Made by a program: the position numbers and the translations under genes | Assembly (NCBI RefSeq): GCF_014650815.1 | Contig: NZ_BMVR01000010.1 | Coordinates: 248,001-312,000 of the forward strand | DNA: 64,000 nt | From: Streptomyces flavofungini | Lineage (GTDB): Bacteria; Actinomycetota; Actinomycetes; Streptomycetales; Streptomycetaceae | Direction of reading: 5' to 3' | Shown: piece after piece, positions 1 through 8,816 of the stretch | Position numbering within the stretch: position 1 is the first letter of the stretch | Layout: every line of letters begins with the position of its first letter | Notes under the pieces: model-generated | Told to the model about the DNA's origin: nothing | The model's database searches: none | Seen by the model: the letters and a program-made list of their open reading frames with translations, nothing else

Positions 1-64
1 GAAACGGCCAAGTGCGGCCGGTGACGATGCACCGGCATCGCGGATCACGAGGCCGGGAGGGCTG

Positions 65-1078
65 ATGGGCGAGGAGTCGGGCGTGGTGACGACCTGGGCG
101 GCCAGAGGGTGGGCCGAGGAGGACGGCATCGGCAGCGCGACCCTGCGCCGCCTCGTGGAGGCGTGGCCGCGACGGGCCGCGGTGACGACCCGTCCCGGCG
201 CCCTCGACGAGTCGGCCGGGTACGACCCCGGGCTGCCCGACTACCCGCTGCGGATGGCGCCGTTCGCCACCCACCCCCGCTTCCTCGCGGCCGCCCCCGA
301 GCGGCGCGAGCGGGTCCTGACGGGCCTGTGGATCGGCTACAACGAGCGGGTCATCGCCACCGAACACCTCATAGCGGAGCCCGCATTCGACCTGGTCATG
401 CGCGGAGTGTTCCCCGGCAGCGACCACCCCCTGATGCGCCAGGGCGTGCAGCAGGCCGTCGTCGACGAGAGCTTCCACACGTACCTGCACATGCTCGCCA
501 TCTCCCGCACCCGGGAGCTGCGCGGCGTGCGCAGCAGGCCCGAGCAGCCCCGGCTCGTCACCTACCGGCGGCTGCGCGAGGTGCTCGCGGCGATGCCGGA
601 GCAGTGGGAACGGGACGTCGCCGTCCTGGTGTGGGGGGCGGTCGCCGAGACCTGCATCAACTCCCTGCTCGCGCTGCTCGCCAGGGACGACTCGATCCAG
701 CCCATGCACTCCCTGATCACCACGCTGCACCTGCGGGACGAGACGGCGCACGGCTCCATCGTCATCGAGGTCGTCCGGGAGCTGTACGCCCGCATGAACG
801 CCGGGCAGCGCGCCACCCTGGTGCGCTGTCTGCCGCTCGCCCTGGACGCGTTCGCCGAGCAGGACCTCTCCACGCTCCGGCTCGAACTGGTCACCGCGGG
901 CATCGAGGGCGCCGACGAGATCGTGGCCGACGTGCGGGCGACGCCCGGCGGACGGCGGCTCGTCCGTGACTTCTCCGGCGCCCAGCGGATGGTGGAGCAG
1001 CTGGAGATCGCCGACGCGGTCGACTTCGACTTCCCCGAACGGCCCGAGTGGTCGCCCGGCGTGGGGCGGCAGCGATGA
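65..1078 (+). CDS. norF: AurF/NorF-like p-aminobenzoate N-oxygenase (diiron)
   Basis: Predicted non-heme diiron N-oxygenase that oxidises p-aminobenzoate to p-nitrobenzoate, the starter unit of aureothin-family polyketides. The 337-residue protein is about the size of AurF. Every metal ligand known for AurF is present, each shifted by one residue: E100, E135 and H138 (DESFH), E195 (AETC), and H222, E226 and H229 (LHLRDETAH). The ATG at 65 follows a GGGAGG Shine-Dalgarno sequence. It is the first complete gene in the window, and the DAHP synthase follows 75 bases later on the same strand. The match of all seven ligands and the PABA genes nearby make the assignment strong. That it acts on free PABA is taken from AurF, not shown here. 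Confidence 0.95.
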   Translation: MGEESGVVTTWAARGWAEEDGIGSATLRRLVEAWPRRAAVTTRPGALDESAGYDPGLPDYPLRMAPFATHPRFLAAAPERRERVLTGLWIGYNERVIATEHLIAEPAFDLVMRGVFPGSDHPLMRQGVQQAVVDESFHTYLHMLAISRTRELRGVRSRPEQPRLVTYRRLREVLAAMPEQWERDVAVLVWGAVAETCINSLLALLARDDSIQPMHSLITTLHLRDETAHGSIVIEVVRELYARMNAGQRATLVRCLPLALDAFAEQDLSTLRLELVTAGIEGADEIVADVRATPGGRRLVRDFSGAQRMVEQLEIADAVDFDFPERPEWSPGVGRQR

Positions 1079-1153
1079 GGCCGCCGGACGCGGCACCGAC
1101 GACGCCGCCGGACTCCGTCCCGCACCGCCGCCACGGCGCAGAAAGGTGACCCG

Positions 1154-2224
1154 ATGATCGTTGCCCGCCTCCATCCCGACGTGCTGATCGACGAGCAGAG
1201 CAGGCTGACCGAGGTGTGGCGGCAGCGCGGACACCGGTCGTTCCACTGCCGGGCCGGCCGCCACACCCTCGTCACCTTCCCCGACCTCGCCGCGGCCTCG
1301 CCGCAGGGCCGGGAGTTCCTGGCCCTGCTGGGTACCACCGGCGCGGTCGAGTCGGTCGTCGACAGCACCGACGCGCCGCCGCTCGGCAGCCTGGCCGCCA
1401 CGGGCGAGCCGAGCGCCGTGCGCGTGTCGGACGACTGCACCGTGGGCGGCGGGCGCTTCACCTGGATCGCCGGGCCGTGTGCCGTGGAGAGCGAGGCCCA
1501 ACTCCTCGGCGTGGCACGGGCGGTGCGGGAGCGGGGCGCGCATCTGCTGCGGGGCGGCGCGTTCAAGCCCCGCACCTCGCCGTACGCGTTCCAGGGGATC
1601 GGCAAGGACGGGCTCGACCTGCTGCGGGCGGCGGCCGCCGAGACCGGGCTCGGCGTCGTCACGGAGGTCGTCGACGCCGCGCACGTCGAGGCCGTCGCCG
1701 AGGTCGCGCACGTCCTGCAGATCGGCGCCCGCAACGCGCAGAACTTCGCGCTCCTGCACGAAGTGGCCCTGACCGGCCGCCCGGTGCTCCTGAAGCGGGG
1801 CTTCGGCTGCACCGTCCCGGAGTGGCTGCACGGCGCCGAGTACCTGCTCGCGGCGGGCAACGGCAAGGTGCTCCTGTGCGAGCGCGGCGTCCGGGCCCAC
1901 GGCGACTCGACCCGCTTCACCCTCGACATCAGCGCCGTGCCGCTCGCGAAGCGCCTCAGCCACCTCCCGGTGATCGTCGACCCCAGCCACGCGTGCGGCC
2001 GCAGCGACCTGGTGGCCCCGCTGGCCGCGGCCGCCGCTGCCGCCGGGGCCGACGGCGTCATGGTCGACGTCGACGGGCAGGGCCACGCCGCGCTCTGCGA
2101 CGGCGAACAGGCCATCACGCCGGACGCGTTCGGCGCGCTCGTCCGCAGGACCGACCGGATGCTGCACAGCCTCGACCCGGTGGAGCCGGAGGCGGACGCG
2201 GCGCGGGAGCTGGCGGGCCGATGA
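1154..2224 (+). CDS. 3-deoxy-7-phosphoheptulonate (DAHP) synthase, class I
   Basis: Catalyses phosphoenolpyruvate plus erythrose 4-phosphate to DAHP, the first step of the shikimate pathway. The 356-residue protein has an N-terminal ferredoxin-like regulatory region (about residues 1-95) followed by the TIM barrel. Visible family motifs are AGPCAVES, LRGGAFKPRTSPYAFQG, QIGARNAQN, LLKRG and DPSHACGR. The ATG at 1154 is preceded by GAAAGG. Primary metabolism already supplies DAHP, so a copy inside this cluster most likely raises precursor supply for p-aminobenzoate. It lies between the N-oxygenase and the first PKS gene. Whether it escapes feedback inhibition by aromatic amino acids cannot be read from the sequence. 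Confidence 0.93.
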   Translation: MIVARLHPDVLIDEQSRLTEVWRQRGHRSFHCRAGRHTLVTFPDLAAASPQGREFLALLGTTGAVESVVDSTDAPPLGSLAATGEPSAVRVSDDCTVGGGRFTWIAGPCAVESEAQLLGVARAVRERGAHLLRGGAFKPRTSPYAFQGIGKDGLDLLRAAAAETGLGVVTEVVDAAHVEAVAEVAHVLQIGARNAQNFALLHEVALTGRPVLLKRGFGCTVPEWLHGAEYLLAAGNGKVLLCERGVRAHGDSTRFTLDISAVPLAKRLSHLPVIVDPSHACGRSDLVAPLAAAAAAAGADGVMVDVDGQGHAALCDGEQAITPDAFGALVRRTDRMLHSLDPVEPEADAARELAGR

Positions 2225-2452
2225 GCGCCGCGTCCTCCGGGGACGACGCGCACGGCCCGCTCCACCCGTACGACCCACGGCTCTCTCGACGCGTACGCCC
2301 GGCACGGCTCGTCCGCCACGACGCGCACGGCCCGTACGACGCCGACGCCGACGACACCACGGACCATGACGCCCGGCACGACGGCGGAGGGCACCCCCTG
2401 GCGCCGTCGCACCCGTTCCCGGCCGCCGCACCCCGCCTGGAAGGAAGCAAAG

Positions 2453-5400
2453 ATGGAGTGGAACGAGGGACGCGACCGGCCGCTGCGCCAGCGCCTCACC
2501 GCCGCGCCGGAGGCGGAGCGGCGCCGCATCCTCCTCGACCTGATCCGGACGCACGCCGCCGCCGCTCTGGACCGCGCCGACCAGCTGCCGCTCGACCCCG
2601 GCCGGGCCTTCGGCGCCCAAGGGATCAGGGGGCGGGCCGCGCGGCGGCTGCGGGAGCGGCTGAGCGAGGCGGCGGGGGGCGGGCTCTCGACGACGGCGCT
2701 CTTCGACCACCCGACTCCGGGCGCCCTTGCCGAGCATCTGTGTGCCCTGGTGCTGGGCGGGCGTGGCACTGACGGTCCCGCGCCGGGGACCGGCGCGGCT
2801 GCCGGAGAGCAGAGCCTTGAGGGCTCGCAGGGCTCGCAGGGCTCGCAGGGCTCGCAGGGCTCGCAGGGCTCGCAGGGCTCTCCGGGTGTGAAAGGTGCGA
2901 AGGGTTCGCCGGACTCTACGGGCTCGCAAGGCTCCGAAGGTCTTCAGGACGAGCCGATCGCGATCGTCGGCATGGGCTGTCGACTGCCCGGCGAGGTGTC
3001 CTCGCCGGATGACCTGTGGCGCCTCGTGCGCGGGGAGACCGACGCCATCTCCGAGTTCCCGACCGACCGGGGCTGGACCGTCGCGTACGACCCGGACCCC
3101 GACCACATCGGTACGACGTGCACGCGGCACGCCGGATTCCTCTACGACGCGGCCGACTTCGACGCCGGGTTCTTCGCGATCAGCCCGGGCGAGGCCGTCA
3201 CCATCGACCCGCAGCACCGGCTGCTCCTGGAGACGTCGTGGGAGGCCGTCGAGCGGGCCAGGATCGACCCGACCACGCTGCGCGGCAGCCGGACCGGCGT
3301 GTTCGTCGGCATCATGTACAGCGAGTACGGCGCCCGCATCCGGCACGTGCCGCCGAGCGCCGAGGGCTACCGCGTCGTGGGCAGCATGCCCAGCGTGGCC
3401 TCGGGGCGCCTCGCCTACACCCTCGGCCTCGAAGGCCCCGCGGTCACCGTCGACACCGCCTGCTCCTCGTCCCTCGTGGCCGTGCACCTCGCCGCCCAGT
3501 CGCTGCGCAAGGGCGAGTGCACGCTCGCCGTGGCCGGCGGGGTCACCGTGATGGCCACGCCCTGGGGCTATGTCGAGTTCAGCAGGCAGCGTGGCCTCGC
3601 GCCGGACGGGCGCTGCCGGTCGTTTTCGGCCGACGCGGCCGGGAGCAGCTGGTCCGAGGGCGTCGGCGTGCTGCTCCTCGAACGGCTCTCCGACGCCGAG
3701 CGCAACGGGCATCGCGTACTCGCCGTGGTCCGGGGCTCCGCCGTCAACCAGGACGGCGCCTCGAACGGCCTGACGGCGCCCAACGGCCCGGCCCAGCAGC
3801 GGGTGATCCGGCAGGCCCTCGCGCACGCGGGCCTGGGCGCGGCGGACGTGGACTGCGTGGACGCGCACGGCGCCGGAACGCAGTTGGGGGACCCGATCGA
3901 GGCGCAGGCGCTCCTCGCCACGTACGGACAGGACCGGCCGGACGACCGGCCGCTGTGGCTGGGCTCGCTGAAGTCCAACGTCGGCCACACCCAGGCCGCG
4001 GCCGGGGTGGCGGGCGTCATCAAGATGGTGATGGCGATGCGCCACGCCGAGCTGCCGCGCAGCCTGCACATCGCCGAGCCGACGCCGCACGTGGACTGGT
4101 CGTCCGGCGCGGTACGGCTCCTGACGGAGACCACGCCCTGGCCGACGGTGGACCGGCCGCGCCGGACGGCGGTGTCCTCGTTCGGGGTGGGCGGTACGAA
4201 CGCGCACATCATCCTGGAGCAGGCACCGCCCGAGCCCGAGCGGGGGCGGGGGGCGGCGGCAGACGAAGGTGCGGCAGGCGCGGCGGGCGCGGGGGCCACC
4301 GGCCGCGCGGAGCACACAGGCCCCGCACAGGGCGTGGCGCGGACCGGGCCCCCGGAAGACCTCGCCGACGCCGGACCCCGCCCCCTGCCCTGGCTCGTCT
4401 CCGGCGCCGGGACGGCGGCCCTGCGTGCCCAGGCGCGGCGCGTGGCGGAGTTCCTGAAGTCGGACCCGGACGTGTCGGACGCGGACCTGGCGTATTCGCT
4501 GGCGCGGTCGCGGGCGGCCCTCGCGGACCGGGCCGTCGTGGTGGCCGCCGACCGGGCCGGGGCCCTGGACGGCCTCGCGGCGCTCGCGGACGGCGGCCAC
4601 GGCCCCTACGCGGCGCTGGGGACGGCCACGGCCCGGGACCGGGTCACGTTCGTGTTCCCCGGGCAGGGCTCCCAGTGGCCGGGCATGGCGGCCGGACTCA
4701 TGCGCACCTCACCGGTGTTCCGGGAGTCGATCGAGGCCTGCGCCGAGCGGCTCGCCCCGCACGTCGACTGGTCGCTGCCGAAGGTGCTCCGGGGCGAGTC
4801 CGGCGCGCCGACCCTGGACCGCGTCGACGTCGTGCAGCCCGCGCTGTTCGCCGTGATGGTCTCCCTCGCCGCGCTGTGGCGGTCCCTCGGCGTGGAACCG
4901 GCGGCGGTCGTCGGGCACTCGCAGGGCGAGATCGCGGCGGCGCACGTCGCGGGGGCGCTCTCCCTGGACGACGCGGCGCGCATCGTGGCCGTACGCAGCC
5001 GGGCCCTGCGGGTCCTGGCCGGGCGGGGCGGCATGGTGTCGGTCGTCGCCCCCGTCGACCACGTGCGGCGGAGCCTGGAACCGTGGGGCGGCGCCGTGTC
5101 CGTCGCGGCGGTCAACGGGCCGCAGTCCGTGGTCGTTTCCGGCGAGCCCGCGGCGCTGGACGAGGCGCTCGCGGCGTTCGACGCGAGCGGTGTGCGCGCC
5201 CGGCGGATCGACGTGGACTACGCGTCGCACTCGGCGCAGATCGACGAGATCCGCCAGGACCTGCTGACGGCCCTGTCCGGCGTCCGGCCGCGCCCGGCGA
5301 CCGTGCCGTTCTACTCGACGGTGACCGGCGAGCCCATCGACACGACGACCCTGGACACCGAGTACTGGGTGCGCAACCTCCGCGAGACCGTCCAGTTCCA

Positions 5401-8400
5401 CCGCACGGTGGAGCGGCTGCTCGCCGACGGCCACCCCACGTACATCGAGATGAGCCCGCACCCCGTGCTCACCGTCGCCGTCCAGGAGACCGCCGACGCG
5501 ATGGGACCCGACCGTGCCGGTGACGTCCTGACCGTCGAGTCGCTGCGGCGCAACGAGGGCGACCTGGCCCGGCTGCTCACCGCGGTCGGCGAGGCCCATG
5601 TGCACGGTGTCGCCGTCGACTGGCCGGAGGCGTTCGGCCCCACCGGGCCCCGCCTGACGGACGTACCGACGTACGCCTTCCAACGCTCCCGCTACTGGCT
5701 GGAGGACGCCGCCCCGCCCGAGGCCGACGTGTCGACGGCCGGTCTGGACGGCGTCGACCACCCGCTGCTCGGCGCCGCCGTCCCGCTGGCGGACGGGACC
5801 GGGGGCCTGCTCTGCACCGGGACGCTGTCCGCCCGGACCCACCCGTGGCTCGCCGATCACGCCGTCGGCGGCGCCGCCGACGACGTACTTGTGGTACCGG
5901 GCACGGCACTCGTGGAAGTGGCCCTGCAGGCCGGTGCGCAGGCGGGTTGCGACGTCCTCGAAGAGCTGGTCCTCGAAGCCCCGCTGATCCTGCCGGAGGA
6001 GGGCGCGGTCCGCCTCCAACTGGCCGTCGGCGGACCGGACGACTCCGGGCGGCGCGGCCTCACCCTGCACTCCCGGCCGGGCGACGCCCCCGTCGACGCC
6101 CCCTGGACGCGGCATGCCGAGGGCACCGTGACGCGTGGGGGGCAGCGCCCACCGGAGCCGCCGGGGCAGTGGCCGCCGGATGGCGCACGGGAAATTGAAC
6201 TGGCCGACGCCTACCGGGAGTTGGCCAAGGCGGGATTGCACTATGGGGGCGCGTTCCAGGGGTTGGTGCGGTGCTGGCGCGTCGGTGCGGGTGCCGGTGC
6301 GGACGGCGGCCTGGACGCCCTTGCGGGTGCCGGTGCCGACGGCGGGCCGGATGCCCCTGCCGGTGCCGGTGCGGACGGCGGACCAGATGGCCCTGCGGGT
6401 GCGAACGCCGGGGCGGGCACCCCTCCGGGGCCGGGTGCAGGCGCGGACGCCGGTGCCGGGCCGGATGCCGGGCTGTACGTCGAGGTCGAACTCCCCGACA
6501 GCGCGGGCGGCGCCGACCGCTACGCCCTGCACCCCGCCCTCTTCGACGCCGCCCTGCACGCCGCGGCCCTCGTGACGCCGCCCGACGCGGGCCCCGGCGA
6601 GGCCGTGACCCGGCTCCCCTTCTCCTGGACCGGCGTGTCCGTGCACGCCGCCGGCGCCACCCGGCTGCGCGCCCACCTCCGCTTCACCGGCCCCGGCGCC
6701 CTGTCGATCACCGCCACCGACCCCACCGGGCACCCGGTCGTGACGGTCGAGAACCTCGGGATGCGTCCGGTGGCCGCGGACTCGCTGCGCCGGGCCGCGG
6801 CCACCGCCGACACCTCGCTGCTGCGCCTGGAGTGGCGGCCCGCGGCCCGGCCCGTACCGCGCGACCAGGAGCCGACGCGCTGGGCGTGGATCGGGGCCGG
6901 GGCCACGTCGGCCGACAGGGACGAGATGGCCGAGCTGGACGACGCGCTCGCGGCCCGGGGCGTCCAGTGCGCCCACCACACCGACCCGGCGGCGCTGCGG
7001 GCCCACTTGGACACCGGCGGCAGCGTCCCCGAGGTCGTCGTACTCGCGGATCTTCCGGAGGGCCCCGCGGCGGTCGGGAACCCGGCGGCGGCCCGGGATG
7101 TCGACCTCTCCGACGCCTGCCACACAGAAACAGATACGGCTACGGCCGCACACCGCGCCGTCCACCACGTCCTCGCCACCCTCCAGGACTGGCTCGCCGA
7201 CGAACGCCTCGCGGAGACCCGCCTGGTCGTCCGCACGCGGGGCGCGGTCGCCCCGGCCCCCGGCGCGCCGCCCGCCCCCGCCCTCGCCGCCGTCTGGGGC
7301 CTCGTCGCCTCGGCGCAGTCGGAGCACCCGGGCCGCATCCGCCTGGTGGACCTCGACGGCCTCGACGCGTCCCGGTCCGCGCTCGCCGACGCGGTGTCCG
7401 GCGAGGCACCCCAAGTCGCCGTGCGCGACGGGTCGTTGCTCGTGCCGAGCCTCGCGCGGATGACGGCGCCACCGCCCGGTGACGGTGCGGGCTGGCGCAC
7501 GGACGGCACGGTCCTGGTGACCGGCGGTCTCGGCACACTCGGCCGCCTCGTGGTGCGGCACGTGGTGGTGACGCACGGGGTGCGGCGCGTCGTCGTGGTG
7601 TCGCGGTCGGGCGAATCGGGCGCGGGCGCCGCCGAGTTCGTACGGGAACTGCGTGCCGAAGGCGCCGACATCCGGGTCGTGGCGGGTGACGCGGGGGACC
7701 GGGCCGTGCTGGCCGGGGCCCTGGAGTCGATCCCGGCCGAGCATCCCCTGACGGCCGTGGTGCACCTGGCGGGCGTACTGGACGACGGTGTCGTCGAGGC
7801 GCAGACACCGGAGCGCGTGGACCGGGTGCTGCGGCCCAAGGCGGACGCGGCGTGGCACCTGCACGAACTGACGGCGGGCGCGGGTGCGGACGTGGCGTTC
7901 GTGGCGTTCTCGTCGGTGTCGAGCGTCCTCGGTCCCGCCGGGCAGGCCGGTTACGCGGCGGCCAACGCGTTCGTGGACGCGCTGATGGCGGCGCGCCGGG
8001 ACGCGGGACTGCCGGGGGTGTCGCTGGGCTGGGGGCTGTGGGGCGCCCGGTCGGGGCTGACGGAGGGCCTGGACGAGGCGGACCTCAGGCGGATGGCCCG
8101 GTCGGGCGTCAAGCCGCTCGCCGACGAGCAGGGGCTCGCCCTGCTCGACCTCGCCGTCGCCACCGGCGAACCCGTCGTCTTCCCGCTGCGCCTGGACACG
8201 GCGGGCCTGCGCGGCGGCCCCGACAGCAGCGGCGACGTGCCGCCCCTGCTGCGCGGACTCGCCCCCACCCCCGTCCGCCGCGCCGTCATCGGCACCGCCG
8301 ACACCGCGGCCGAGCCCGGCGGCGACCCCCTGGCCGCCCGCCTCGCCCGCCTCCCCGAGGCCGAACGGGACGCTCTCCTCCTGGACTTGGTCCGCACGCA

Positions 8401-8752
8401 CGTCGCGGCCGTCCTCGGGTACGACGACCCGCTGACCGTCGGCGAGCGGCGCCCGTTCGCCGACATCGGGTTCGACTCGCTGCGCGCCCTGCACCTGCGC
8501 AACCGCCTCGGCGGCGCCACCGCCCTGCGCCTGTCGCCCACCCTGGTCTTCGACTACCCGACGCCGCTCGCCCTCGGCCAGCACCTGCGCACCCTGCTCC
8601 TGCCGGACGCGCCGCCGCCGACCGGCCCGGACACCGACCACGGGCCCGCGAGCGCGCCCGTACCGCACCAGGGCGACGAGGTGCCGGACCGGCTCCGCTC
8701 GGCCTCCCGGGAGGAGGTCTTCGACTTCATCGACAACCTGCTCGGCGAGTAG
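2453..8752 (+). CDS. norA: Type I PKS, NorA/AurA-like: degenerate loading ACP + module 1 (KS-AT-DH-KR-ACP)
   Basis: First PKS protein (2099 residues), expected to load p-nitrobenzoyl and add methylmalonyl-derived C3 units as conjugated enes. Order: N-terminal ACP-like region (residues ~20-90) with GIRGR where GFDSL is expected, so no phosphopantetheine serine; a Gly-Ser-Gln repeat linker; KS from ~166 (C337 in DTACSSS; HGAGT instead of the usual HGTGT); AT (GQGSQW, S823 in GHSQGE, YASHS, methylmalonyl type); DH (H1136, DAALH); KR (LDD, tyrosine in GYAAANAF); ACP (S2009 in GFDSL); C-terminal docking helix FDFIDNLLGE. The DH has four extra residues between its catalytic His and the conserved proline, plus a Gly/Ala/Asp repeat insertion. 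I chose ATG 2453, after GGAAGGA, over the in-frame ATG at 2366. AurA is known to act twice; iteration here is inferred. Confidence 0.93.
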   Translation: MEWNEGRDRPLRQRLTAAPEAERRRILLDLIRTHAAAALDRADQLPLDPGRAFGAQGIRGRAARRLRERLSEAAGGGLSTTALFDHPTPGALAEHLCALVLGGRGTDGPAPGTGAAAGEQSLEGSQGSQGSQGSQGSQGSQGSPGVKGAKGSPDSTGSQGSEGLQDEPIAIVGMGCRLPGEVSSPDDLWRLVRGETDAISEFPTDRGWTVAYDPDPDHIGTTCTRHAGFLYDAADFDAGFFAISPGEAVTIDPQHRLLLETSWEAVERARIDPTTLRGSRTGVFVGIMYSEYGARIRHVPPSAEGYRVVGSMPSVASGRLAYTLGLEGPAVTVDTACSSSLVAVHLAAQSLRKGECTLAVAGGVTVMATPWGYVEFSRQRGLAPDGRCRSFSADAAGSSWSEGVGVLLLERLSDAERNGHRVLAVVRGSAVNQDGASNGLTAPNGPAQQRVIRQALAHAGLGAADVDCVDAHGAGTQLGDPIEAQALLATYGQDRPDDRPLWLGSLKSNVGHTQAAAGVAGVIKMVMAMRHAELPRSLHIAEPTPHVDWSSGAVRLLTETTPWPTVDRPRRTAVSSFGVGGTNAHIILEQAPPEPERGRGAAADEGAAGAAGAGATGRAEHTGPAQGVARTGPPEDLADAGPRPLPWLVSGAGTAALRAQARRVAEFLKSDPDVSDADLAYSLARSRAALADRAVVVAADRAGALDGLAALADGGHGPYAALGTATARDRVTFVFPGQGSQWPGMAAGLMRTSPVFRESIEACAERLAPHVDWSLPKVLRGESGAPTLDRVDVVQPALFAVMVSLAALWRSLGVEPAAVVGHSQGEIAAAHVAGALSLDDAARIVAVRSRALRVLAGRGGMVSVVAPVDHVRRSLEPWGGAVSVAAVNGPQSVVVSGEPAALDEALAAFDASGVRARRIDVDYASHSAQIDEIRQDLLTALSGVRPRPATVPFYSTVTGEPIDTTTLDTEYWVRNLRETVQFHRTVERLLADGHPTYIEMSPHPVLTVAVQETADAMGPDRAGDVLTVESLRRNEGDLARLLTAVGEAHVHGVAVDWPEAFGPTGPRLTDVPTYAFQRSRYWLEDAAPPEADVSTAGLDGVDHPLLGAAVPLADGTGGLLCTGTLSARTHPWLADHAVGGAADDVLVVPGTALVEVALQAGAQAGCDVLEELVLEAPLILPEEGAVRLQLAVGGPDDSGRRGLTLHSRPGDAPVDAPWTRHAEGTVTRGGQRPPEPPGQWPPDGAREIELADAYRELAKAGLHYGGAFQGLVRCWRVGAGAGADGGLDALAGAGADGGPDAPAGAGADGGPDGPAGANAGAGTPPGPGAGADAGAGPDAGLYVEVELPDSAGGADRYALHPALFDAALHAAALVTPPDAGPGEAVTRLPFSWTGVSVHAAGATRLRAHLRFTGPGALSITATDPTGHPVVTVENLGMRPVAADSLRRAAATADTSLLRLEWRPAARPVPRDQEPTRWAWIGAGATSADRDEMAELDDALAARGVQCAHHTDPAALRAHLDTGGSVPEVVVLADLPEGPAAVGNPAAARDVDLSDACHTETDTATAAHRAVHHVLATLQDWLADERLAETRLVVRTRGAVAPAPGAPPAPALAAVWGLVASAQSEHPGRIRLVDLDGLDASRSALADAVSGEAPQVAVRDGSLLVPSLARMTAPPPGDGAGWRTDGTVLVTGGLGTLGRLVVRHVVVTHGVRRVVVVSRSGESGAGAAEFVRELRAEGADIRVVAGDAGDRAVLAGALESIPAEHPLTAVVHLAGVLDDGVVEAQTPERVDRVLRPKADAAWHLHELTAGAGADVAFVAFSSVSSVLGPAGQAGYAAANAFVDALMAARRDAGLPGVSLGWGLWGARSGLTEGLDEADLRRMARSGVKPLADEQGLALLDLAVATGEPVVFPLRLDTAGLRGGPDSSGDVPPLLRGLAPTPVRRAVIGTADTAAEPGGDPLAARLARLPEAERDALLLDLVRTHVAAVLGYDDPLTVGERRPFADIGFDSLRALHLRNRLGGATALRLSPTLVFDYPTPLALGQHLRTLLLPDAPPPTGPDTDHGPASAPVPHQGDEVPDRLRSASREEVFDFIDNLLGE
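2822..2881 (+). repeat. 9-bp tandem repeat (GGCTCGCAG x6 plus a partial copy)
   Basis: Six perfect head-to-tail copies of GGCTCGCAG at 2822-2875 and a partial seventh encode Gly-Ser-Gln triplets in the linker between the degenerate loading ACP and KS1 of the NorA-like PKS. The unit is a multiple of three, so copy-number change would keep the frame and only alter linker length. Confidence 0.95.
6283..6475 (+). repeat. 36-bp imperfect tandem repeat inside the DH domain of module 1
   Basis: About three copies of a 12-residue unit of the type AGAGADGGPDAP, followed by further Gly/Ala/Asp-rich sequence, are inserted in the DH domain of the NorA-like PKS between GLVRCWRVG and LYVEVELPD. The DH domains of the next PKS have only a few residues at this place (for example AAWRHDDEIFAEV). 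The insertion is roughly 60 residues, in frame, and low in complexity. Confidence 0.9.
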
Positions 8753-8816
8753 GCCGTCTCCGGCGCGCCGAACCGGAACGATCCGGTCCCGCTCGAACCT
8801 GACAAGGAACCGCTCG

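Noticed and set aside
1..64. Upstream gene end or promoter at the window start
   Set aside because: Only 64 bases with a small hairpin (CGATGC-ACCG-GCATCG at 25-40) are visible; too little to assign.
2366..2452. Longer start for the NorA-like PKS at ATG 2366
   Set aside because: The added 29 residues are Pro/Arg-rich and unlike PKS N-termini, while ATG 2453 is preceded by GGAAGGA.
2221..2772. Open frame starting with an ATGA overlap to the DAHP synthase stop
   Set aside because: Its composition is low-complexity and it runs in a different frame into the NorA coding region. The 228-bp gap also contains imperfect repeats (CGACGCGCACGGCCCG twice), and the true PKS start has a good ribosome binding site at 2453.
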